This document shows positions 1-5,180 of a DNA stretch of 5,180 nucleotides, piece after piece. Location of the stretch: the NCBI GenBank assembly GCA_964526435.1, contig CAZGIC010000134.1, positions 1 through 5,180 of the forward strand, read 5' to 3'. The notes below the pieces were generated by a model. That model saw only the letters and a list, made by a program, of their open reading frames with translations. It searched no databases and was not told the origin of the DNA. Source of the DNA: Gallispira sp964526435 (GTDB lineage Bacteria; Bacillota; Clostridia; Lachnospirales; CAG-274). The translations under genes and the position numbers were made by a program. Each line of letters opens with the position of its first letter. The first letter of the stretch is position 1.

Positions 1-81
1 AAGCAATACGACCAACCCTTTAAAAAGGAGGCAATATGTGAGTTTACGATAATGATAACACCAAATATTGTAGAACCATAA
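1..81 (+). CDS. Possible 3' end of an upstream gene (partial, unidentified)
   Basis: Frame 1 is open from the first base to a TAA at 79-81, giving 26 residues that end in ITPNIVEP. The stop lies 6 nt before the hairpin terminator at 88-123, which is where a gene end would be expected. I do not recognise the product; 26 residues are too few to assign a family. The main competing reading is that this stretch is a non-coding leader: an AAGGAGG motif at 25-31 is followed by ATG-TGA at 36-41 and a four-codon GTG frame at 38-52. Frame 2 is also open from the window edge to 52, and frame 3 stops at 21-23. The call rests only on the stop-terminator spacing. Confidence 0.3.
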   Translation, partial: KQYDQPFKKEAICEFTIMITPNIVEP

Positions 82-87
82 TTTTAC

Positions 88-123
88 AAAAAAAGGAACG
101 GACGGAAGTCTGTTCCTTTTTTT
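88..123 (+). terminator. Strong intrinsic terminator, probably bidirectional, upstream of spoIVB
   Basis: Two 16-nt arms, 88-103 and 108-123, pair throughout with a single G-U wobble (G100 with T111) and enclose the GNRA-type tetraloop GGAA at 104-107. The GC-containing core (95-103 with 108-116) is flanked by seven A on the left and seven T on the right. Transcripts of either strand would therefore end in a U tract after a stable hairpin. It should close the upstream transcription unit and insulate spoIVB, which then needs its own promoter between 124 and the ribosome binding site at 173-180. Confidence 0.9.
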
Positions 124-153
124 GACTAAATAGGACAGTATAATTGCATTTAA
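124..153 (+). promoter_or_regulatory. Tentative forespore-type (sigma-G/sigma-F-like) promoter for spoIVB
   Basis: In Bacillus subtilis spoIVB is expressed in the forespore, mainly by sigma-G, whose sites resemble GHATR, 17-18 nt, CATWHTA. Here GACTA (124-128), an 18-nt spacer and CATTTAA (147-153) match with one mismatch in each box. The predicted start near 160 leaves room for the ribosome binding site at 173-180. An alternative is the perfect TATAAT at 139-144, but it lacks a convincing -35 box at the right distance; TTGACT at 122-127 is only 11 nt away. The assignment is weak because short AT-rich motifs occur often by chance here. Confidence 0.22.
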
Positions 154-185
154 CTAAGGAGATTTTAATATTAGAGGTGAGTTAA

Positions 186-1418
186 ATGCAAAGAAAAAAA
201 ATATTTTTTTTAATGAGTATAATTTTGTTTTTTTTACTATTATATTTTGTTATTGAATACATTTTTATTCCTAAAAATATTTATATGACAACGGGAGAAA
301 GCTATGTGATGAATATGTCTTCTCTCTTTGACGCAGAAGTGGAAAGTAATGAAGTAGTGAGTATCAATAATGAAAAAGTTAAGGATAATATAGAAGTAAG
401 TCTGAAAGAGAATAATATTATAAGCAGTGAGGCAGATACAACAGCTGAGCTTAAGGTGAAATTTATGGGACTTTCCATAAAAAATGTTCAGTTATGTTTT
501 ATGCCTGAAAAAAAGGTCGAAGTTATAGGTAAAACTGTAGGTATATGTGTTGATACAAAAGGAGTTCTTGTGCTTGGAGTGGGACAAGTCAACGGAACTG
601 ACGGAAAATCCTATACACCCTGCAAGAATATATTAAAAACAGGAGATATTATAACAGCAATTAATGACGTAACTGTGGACAGCAAGGAAGAGTTGTCGGA
701 ACTGGTAAACAGCAGTGAAAATCTGAATGTGCAGATACTAAGAAATGATGAAAGTTTAAGTTTGAATATTAAGCCTGTAAAATCTGCAGACGACAATCAG
801 TATAAACTGGGATTATGGGTAAGGGACAGTACCCAGGGAATAGGAACCATAACATATTATGACAGAGAAAATAACAGCTTCGGGGCTTTGGGGCATCCTA
901 TAAATGATGTTGATACAGGAGAACTTATGGAAATTGACGGGGGTGAAATTTTAGAAGCCAAAGTAGAAAGGGCTGAAAAGGGACAGGCAGGAACACCGGG
1001 ATCCCTTGTAGGGAGTATATATTTTGACAAGACTATAGGATATGTTGAAAGCAATGAGAAAAATGGCATATTTGGGTATATGTGCAGTGATATTGAAGGA
1101 ATAGAAATGCCCATTGGGTATAAAAATGACGTAAAAACGGGAAACGCGTCTATATATGTCAATGTAGATGGTCAAAATGTCGAAAAGTTTGGTATTCATA
1201 TAGATAGTATAAACAAGTATAATACTAGTGATACCAAAAACTTTGTTTTGACAATAACTGACAAAAGACTTTTGGATAAAACCGGAGGTATTGTTCAGGG
1301 AATGAGCGGGTGCCCTATAGTTCAGAATGGCAAGCTTATTGGTGCGGTTACTCATGTTTTTGTAAATGACCCTACAAGGGGTTACGGAATTTTTATAGAA
1401 AATATGATAGATTTTTAG
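186..1418 (+). CDS. spoIVB: SpoIVB, stage IV sporulation serine endopeptidase (S55 family)
   Basis: SpoIVB is secreted by the forespore into the space between the two sporulation membranes. In B. subtilis it cleaves SpoIVFA there, releasing SpoIVFB to process pro-sigma-K; SpoIIQ is another known substrate. The 410-residue protein (426 in B. subtilis) has one N-terminal membrane segment at about 6-28, a linker, a PDZ domain at about 115-197 and an S55 protease domain at about 205-410. The catalytic residues are visible: His237 in GALGHPI, Ser374 in GMSGCP, and Asp359 in LTITD, aligned with the B. subtilis Asp by its spacing to the serine. The C-terminal motif AVTHVFVNDPTRGYGIF is strongly conserved. 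The ATG at 186 is chosen because AGAGGTGA (173-180) lies 5 nt upstream; a second purine run, AAGGAG (156-161), is too distant. Cys376 stands where GMSGSP normally has Ser. Whether SpoIVFA and SpoIVFB exist in this organism cannot be seen here. Confidence 0.96.
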   Translation: MQRKKIFFLMSIILFFLLLYFVIEYIFIPKNIYMTTGESYVMNMSSLFDAEVESNEVVSINNEKVKDNIEVSLKENNIISSEADTTAELKVKFMGLSIKNVQLCFMPEKKVEVIGKTVGICVDTKGVLVLGVGQVNGTDGKSYTPCKNILKTGDIITAINDVTVDSKEELSELVNSSENLNVQILRNDESLSLNIKPVKSADDNQYKLGLWVRDSTQGIGTITYYDRENNSFGALGHPINDVDTGELMEIDGGEILEAKVERAEKGQAGTPGSLVGSIYFDKTIGYVESNEKNGIFGYMCSDIEGIEMPIGYKNDVKTGNASIYVNVDGQNVEKFGIHIDSINKYNTSDTKNFVLTITDKRLLDKTGGIVQGMSGCPIVQNGKLIGAVTHVFVNDPTRGYGIFIENMIDF

Positions 1419-1427
1419 GAAAATATA

Positions 1428-1455
1428 TTGACTAATTCAAAAAGTATGTTAAAAT
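1428..1455 (+). promoter_or_regulatory. Sigma-A-like promoter with extended -10 for the Spo0A-family gene
   Basis: TTGACT (1428-1433), a 16-nt spacer and TAAAAT (1450-1455) are preceded by TG at 1447-1448, one base before the -10 box, which is the extended -10 form. The start would fall near 1462, leaving a leader of about 45 nt with the ribosome binding site GGAGAGG at 1495-1501. It begins 10 nt after the spoIVB stop. No terminator separates the genes, so read-through from spoIVB is also possible. B. subtilis spo0A likewise has a vegetative promoter plus a sigma-H promoter; I found no convincing sigma-H site or 0A box in this gap. Confidence 0.6.
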
Positions 1456-1506
1456 GATATACAGACAAAAGGTATTAAAAAAATAATATAGATTGGAGAG
1501 GCAGCT

Positions 1507-2262
1507 ATGAAGGTTATTCTTTCGATAAACAATGTGATTGAGCGTGAAGCTATTAAAAACAGTCTTACTGAATTTGAAAATATTTCTGATGTTATAACAA
1601 TTGAGGGTATCAGCGAAGCTTTAAATAAAATGAATAGTGAAAAATTTGATGCAGCTGTTTTGCACATGGAAAGCTATAGCAATGATATAATGCAGATACT
1701 TTTTAAAATTCAGGATATTAAAAAGAAAAATAAAGAAGCTAAAATCATTGTTATGACAGATAAGGCTGATACAACCTTTATATCAGCTGCCTGTATCTTT
1801 GGAATAGATCATGTATTTACAAGTCCATATGATCTGTCGGATATTACAGCAAAGATTGCTTATGACAACCGGGAAGAGAGTGCTGCTGCTATAGAAATAA
1901 TAAATGAAAAAAGGATGAAAGCCGAAAGAATGACATCAGCAATTTTAAACAGCACAGGAATATTTCCTAATCTTAAGGGATATAAATATCTTAAAGAAGC
2001 AATTGTTACAGGATATATGAGAAGTGATACACTTGAAGCTGTTACAAAATATTTATATCCTGAAATTGCTGAAAACAATAATACAACAGCTGACAGAGTA
2101 GAAAGAGCTATAAGACATGCAATAGAGTCTGCGTGGAACAAATGCAGGGGAAACGGATTTTATAATAAAATGGGATTTGGTAATGTCTATAAAGGTAAAA
2201 GACCAACAAACAGTGAGTACATATTTGCAGTTGTTGAGTATTTAAATAATAATATAGTTTGA
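1507..2262 (+). CDS. Spo0A-family transcription factor with degenerate receiver domain
   Basis: The C-terminal half (about 150-250) is a clear Spo0A DNA-binding domain: KGYKYLKEAI at about 157-166, a helix-turn-helix region with EAVTKYLYPEIA (177-188), the recognition segment TTADRVERAIRHAIESAW (193-210), and RPTNSEYI (232-239). The first ~120 residues align with a response-regulator receiver but have lost its chemistry. The acidic-pocket aspartates (Asp10 and Asp11 in B. subtilis) align with Ile7 and Asn8, the phospho-accepting Asp56 with His53, and the conserved Lys with Ser106. The conserved Thr (Thr84) and the Pro after the lysine position (Pro107) remain. A 30-residue charged linker joins the halves. 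Length, 251 residues, is slightly below typical Spo0A (267 in B. subtilis). ATG at 1507 follows GGAGAGG (1495-1501) by 5 nt. The position just after spoIVB is the usual spo0A locus, but I withhold the symbol because aspartyl phosphorelay control looks impossible. It may be a phosphorylation-independent Spo0A or a paralogue binding 0A boxes. Confidence 0.93.
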   Translation: MKVILSINNVIEREAIKNSLTEFENISDVITIEGISEALNKMNSEKFDAAVLHMESYSNDIMQILFKIQDIKKKNKEAKIIVMTDKADTTFISAACIFGIDHVFTSPYDLSDITAKIAYDNREESAAAIEIINEKRMKAERMTSAILNSTGIFPNLKGYKYLKEAIVTGYMRSDTLEAVTKYLYPEIAENNNTTADRVERAIRHAIESAWNKCRGNGFYNKMGFGNVYKGKRPTNSEYIFAVVEYLNNNIV

Positions 2263-2522
2263 TAGTAATAAAATTGTGTGTTATAGTTATATCTGATCAA
2301 TAAATATGGGAATAATTTTAAAATATAATAATTTTACAAAACCTGCGAATTTGTTTTTTGTCATACACAAAACATTCTTTTGCTGTGGAATATTTCAAAA
2401 ATATTAAGATTAGGACAAAATGTAAATTTACTATTGCATAAAGAGGGGTAAATCTGTTATTATATAAAATAGTGTAATATTGAAACATTGAAATAAACCC
2501 AAAAGAATATGAGGTGTAATAA
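2263..2522 (+). other. 260-nt intergenic region before secA, no gene seen
   Basis: This very AT-rich stretch holds the secA promoter (2434-2463) and ribosome binding site (2511-2516) but no credible ORF. I see no good terminator for the preceding gene. Candidates are a 5-bp A/T-only stem (2336-2340 with 2350-2354) followed by a T run at 2354-2359, and a 7-bp AT-only inverted repeat (2389-2395 with 2399-2405) with no T tract. Both are too weak to call, so some read-through into secA is plausible. No riboswitch-like conserved core was recognised. Confidence 0.6.
2434..2463 (+). promoter_or_regulatory. Sigma-A-like promoter with extended -10 for secA
   Basis: TTGCAT (2434-2439), an 18-nt spacer and TATTAT (2458-2463) carry TG at 2455-2456, one base before the -10 box. 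Transcription would start near 2470, giving a leader of about 53 nt that contains GAGGTG at 2511-2516, 6 nt before the secA ATG. A -10 read as TATATA (2461-2466) would need a 21-nt spacer and is less likely. Confidence 0.55.
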
Positions 2523-5117
2523 ATGAGTTTATTGGAAAAAGTATTTGGCTCTTACAGCGACAAGGAAATTAAGAAAATAATGCCTGTCGTTAACAAAATA
2601 AATTCACTTGAGCCTGAAATGGAAGCTTTAAGTGATGAAGAACTCAGAGCTAAAACTGATGAGTTTAAAGCAAGACTTAATGATGGTGTAACTCTTGATG
2701 AACTTCTCCCTGAAGCTTTTGCTGTTGTAAGAGAAGCATCAAAGAGAACACTTGGACTGCGTCATTTTGATGTTCAGCTTATAGGTGGTGTCGTTCTTCA
2801 TCAGGGACGTATTGCGGAAATGAAAACAGGTGAAGGTAAAACTCTTGTAGCTACCTGTCCGGCTTATCTTAATGCACTTGCCGGCAAGGGTGTGCATATA
2901 GTTACGGTAAACGAATACCTTGCTAAAAGAGATGCAGAGGAAATGGGTAATATATACAAGTTCCTTGGTCTTAGTGTTGGTGTTATCCTTCATGACCTTG
3001 AAAAAGCGGAAAGGCAGGAGGCTTACAACTGTGACATAACTTATGCCACAAATAATGAATTGGGTTTTGATTATCTGAGAGATAACATGGTAGTTTATGA
3101 AAGAGATCTTGTGCAGAGAGGGCTGCCATATGCCATTATTGATGAGGTGGACTCTATTCTTATTGATGAAGCAAGAACTCCTCTTATTATTTCAGGTCAG
3201 TCAGACAAGTCTACAAAGCTTTATGAACTTGCTGATATGTTTGTAAAGACGCTTACAAAAGGCCGAATTTTAAATGAAGAAGAAGCTATGAATCCTCTTG
3301 TAAGAGAAGAGCTTAAAGAAGAAGGCGATTTTGTTGTTGATGAAAAGGGCAAGACTTCAACTCTTACACAGGAGGGTGTTGAAAAGGCTGAAAAATTCTT
3401 TAATGTAGAAAACCTTTCAGATCCTGAAAATATGGCTTTGCAGCATCATATTAACAATGCATTAAAGGCTAACTACAATATGTTCAAGGATAAGGACTAT
3501 GTAACTGAAAATGACAAGGGAGAGCCTGAAATCGTAATTGTAGATACGTTTACAGGAAGAATGATGCCCGGACGTAGATATTCAGACGGACTGCATCAGG
3601 CTATTGAAGCTAAGGAACATCTTGAAGTAAGAAGAGAGAGCAAAACTCTTGCAACAATTACATTCCAGAACTTCTTTAACAAGTATGAAAAGAAGGCCGG
3701 TATGACAGGTACTGCACAGACTGAAGAAGGAGAATTCAGAGCTATTTACGGTATGGACGTTGTGTGTATACCTACAAATGAGCCTGTTATAAGAAAAGAT
3801 TTAAATGATGTTGTTTATCAGACTCAGGCTGCTAAGTACAGAGCAGTTATAAAAGAAGTTGTTGAATCTCATGAAAAAGGACAGCCTGTTCTTGTAGGTA
3901 CCGTTAATATTGAAATTTCAGAAATGCTTGGCAATATGCTTAAAAAAGAGGGCGTTAAGTGTGAAGTCCTCAATGCAAAAAATCACAAGCGTGAGGCTGA
4001 AATCGTAGCTAATGCAGGACAAAAAGGTGCCGTTACAATTGCAACAAACATGGCCGGCAGAGGTACAGATATTAAGCTTGGAGAAGGTGTTGTTGAACTT
4101 GGCGGACTTAAAATAATAGGTACTGAAAGACATGAGTCAAGACGTATTGATAACCAGTTAAGAGGTCGTTCAGGTCGTCAGGGTGATCCCGGAGAGTCTA
4201 AGTTTTATTTATCTCTTGAAGATGACTTGTTAAGACTTTTTGGTTCAGAAAAAACTGCTGAAATGATCAAAAAATTAGGTCTTCCTGAAGATGAACCTAT
4301 TGAAGCAAAAATGCTTACAAAGTCTATTGAAAATGCTCAGAAGAAAGTTGAAGGAAACAACTTCTCTGCAAGAAAGAGACTTCTTGACTTTGATAAGGTA
4401 AACAATGAGCAGAGAGAAATTGTTTATGCTCAGAGAAAAGAAGTGCTTCTTGGTGCTGACTTAAAGGATAAGATATTAAATATGATCAAAGCCGTTATTG
4501 AAAGATGTGCTGACAAAATATGCCTTAATGATGATGACCCTACAGACTGGGATATGACTGAATTTAATGAGCTTATAAGACCATACTTTGGTTTTGAGGA
4601 TATGTATATATTAAGTGATGAAGATATTCAGACTATTACAAAGGATAAGCTTGTTGAAAGAGTATATTTAGATGCTATTGCCAAGTATGATGCAAAGGAA
4701 GCTGAGTACGGCAGTGAAACAATGAGAGAGCTTGAAAGAGTTATTACTCTTAAGGTTGTTGATACTAAGTGGATGGCTCATATTGATGATATGGATCAGA
4801 TGCGTCAGGGTATTATGCTGAGAGCTCTTGCACAGAGAGATCCTCTTGTTGAATACCAGTTTGTAAGCTATGATATGTTTGAAGAACTTTCAAACAATAT
4901 TCAGAATGATATTGTAAAGACATTGTTCCACATCAGAATAGTTACACCTGAACAGAGCCTTGCAAGGGAACAGGTTGCTAAGCCTACATCTACAAACAAG
5001 GATGAAAGTGCGGGAGGCACTACAAAAGTAAGAAAGGAACCAAAGGTTGGAAGAAATGACCTTTGTCCTTGCGGCAGCGGAAAGAAGTATAAGCAGTGCT
5101 GCGGAAGATTTGAGTAA
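2523..5117 (+). CDS. secA: SecA, preprotein translocase ATPase
   Basis: SecA is the cytoplasmic motor that binds SecYEG and drives unfolded preproteins across the membrane by ATP hydrolysis. At 864 residues it is full length (841 in B. subtilis). NBD1 spans about 1-227 and 373-410, with Walker A GEGKT at 103-107, ATNNELGFDYLRDNM at 175-189 and Walker B DEVD at 207-210. The preprotein cross-linking domain lies at about 228-372. NBD2, about 411-577, has TNMAGRGTD (508-516) and QLRGRSGRQGDPG (545-557) with the arginine fingers. The helical scaffold, wing and two-helix finger follow; the finger lies around 750-780 and has Leu769 where E. coli has the tip Tyr794. A low-complexity linker (about 819-840) leads to a zinc-binding tail with Cys848, Cys850, Cys859 and Cys860 (CxCx8CC), the SecB/ribosome/lipid-contacting module. 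The start is set by GAGGTG at 2511-2516. It probably has its own promoter and terminator. Confidence 0.99.
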   Translation: MSLLEKVFGSYSDKEIKKIMPVVNKINSLEPEMEALSDEELRAKTDEFKARLNDGVTLDELLPEAFAVVREASKRTLGLRHFDVQLIGGVVLHQGRIAEMKTGEGKTLVATCPAYLNALAGKGVHIVTVNEYLAKRDAEEMGNIYKFLGLSVGVILHDLEKAERQEAYNCDITYATNNELGFDYLRDNMVVYERDLVQRGLPYAIIDEVDSILIDEARTPLIISGQSDKSTKLYELADMFVKTLTKGRILNEEEAMNPLVREELKEEGDFVVDEKGKTSTLTQEGVEKAEKFFNVENLSDPENMALQHHINNALKANYNMFKDKDYVTENDKGEPEIVIVDTFTGRMMPGRRYSDGLHQAIEAKEHLEVRRESKTLATITFQNFFNKYEKKAGMTGTAQTEEGEFRAIYGMDVVCIPTNEPVIRKDLNDVVYQTQAAKYRAVIKEVVESHEKGQPVLVGTVNIEISEMLGNMLKKEGVKCEVLNAKNHKREAEIVANAGQKGAVTIATNMAGRGTDIKLGEGVVELGGLKIIGTERHESRRIDNQLRGRSGRQGDPGESKFYLSLEDDLLRLFGSEKTAEMIKKLGLPEDEPIEAKMLTKSIENAQKKVEGNNFSARKRLLDFDKVNNEQREIVYAQRKEVLLGADLKDKILNMIKAVIERCADKICLNDDDPTDWDMTEFNELIRPYFGFEDMYILSDEDIQTITKDKLVERVYLDAIAKYDAKEAEYGSETMRELERVITLKVVDTKWMAHIDDMDQMRQGIMLRALAQRDPLVEYQFVSYDMFEELSNNIQNDIVKTLFHIRIVTPEQSLAREQVAKPTSTNKDESAGGTTKVRKEPKVGRNDLCPCGSGKKYKQCCGRFE

Positions 5118-5124
5118 TTTTATT

Positions 5125-5155
5125 TATAGGTGTGTCTATGACACACCTATATTTT
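5125..5155 (+). terminator. Intrinsic terminator after secA
   Basis: A perfect 12-bp inverted repeat (5125-5136 with 5140-5151) with a TAT loop (5137-5139) starts 7 nt after the secA stop and is followed by TTTT (5152-5155). The U tract is short and broken by C5156, so termination may be incomplete and some transcripts could continue into a downstream gene. Confidence 0.8.
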
Positions 5156-5169
5156 CTATGGGAGTGTTT

Positions 5170-5175
5170 GAGGAT
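5170..5175 (+). promoter_or_regulatory. Possible ribosome binding site of a gene starting just beyond the window
   Basis: TGAGGA lies 5 nt before the window edge, so a start codon in the first bases beyond 5180 would be at normal spacing. In many Firmicutes secA is followed by prfB (release factor 2), which would fit, but no coding sequence of it is visible. The only in-window start here, ATG at 5158-5160, reaches a stop after six codons (TAG 5176-5178) and is not a credible gene. Confidence 0.25.
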
Positions 5176-5180
5176 TAGTA

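Noticed and set aside
1178..1184. Exact TGTCGAA 0A-box-like heptamer
   Set aside because: It lies inside the spoIVB coding sequence, about 250 nt upstream of the nearest promoter, and a single 7-mer is expected by chance at this scale.
857..1355. Long antisense open frames opposite spoIVB (61-134 codons)
   Set aside because: They are shadows of the strongly supported SpoIVB frame, have no recognisable protein features and no convincing ribosome binding site.
1417..1440. Possible sigma-H promoter starting at AGGAAAAT after the spoIVB stop
   Set aside because: No GAAT-type -10 element occurs at the required 11-13 nt distance.
1860..2141. 93-codon antisense frame opposite the Spo0A-family gene
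   Set aside because: It overlaps the conserved DNA-binding domain coding on the other strand and shows no domain of its own.
2378..2405. Inverted-repeat candidates for a terminator or small RNA in the gap before secA
   Set aside because: Stems are short, A/T-only and not followed by a T tract; they are expected by chance in such AT-rich DNA.
5158..5178. Six-codon frame starting ATGGGAGTG after the secA terminator
   Set aside because: Too short, no ribosome binding site, and starts within the terminator's downstream flank.

Overview
This 5.18 kb, AT-rich window carries three complete, co-oriented genes on the + strand. In order they are a SpoIVB-type sporulation serine protease, a Spo0A-family DNA-binding protein with an eroded receiver domain, and the preprotein translocase ATPase SecA. 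The spoIVB/spo0A pair indicates an endospore-forming member of the Firmicutes. The low GC, the purine-rich ribosome binding sites and the style of the SecA protein suggest a member of the Clostridia, possibly near the Lachnospirales; that placement is a judgement, not a proof.

Layout. Positions 1-81 may be the tail of an upstream gene, followed by a strong, apparently bidirectional hairpin terminator (88-123). spoIVB (186-1418) has its catalytic His, Asp and Ser residues and a PDZ domain. An 88-nt gap contains a good vegetative-type promoter with an extended -10, then the Spo0A-family gene (1507-2262). A 260-nt gap without a gene follows; it carries a second sigma-A-like promoter just before secA (2523-5117). 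secA ends in a 12-bp hairpin terminator, and the last bases may hold the ribosome binding site of a following gene.

How they fit. In endospore formers spoIVB normally sits directly upstream of spo0A, the phosphorylation-controlled master regulator of sporulation entry. Here the gene in the spo0A position keeps a near-canonical Spo0A DNA-binding domain. However, the receiver half has lost the phospho-accepting aspartate (His in its place), both acidic-pocket aspartates and the conserved lysine. It is therefore either a phosphorylation-independent replacement for Spo0A or a diverged paralogue occupying the ancestral locus. This is the most interesting feature of the window. secA is housekeeping and probably independently transcribed.

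No tRNA, rRNA, CRISPR array, insertion sequence or attachment site was seen.
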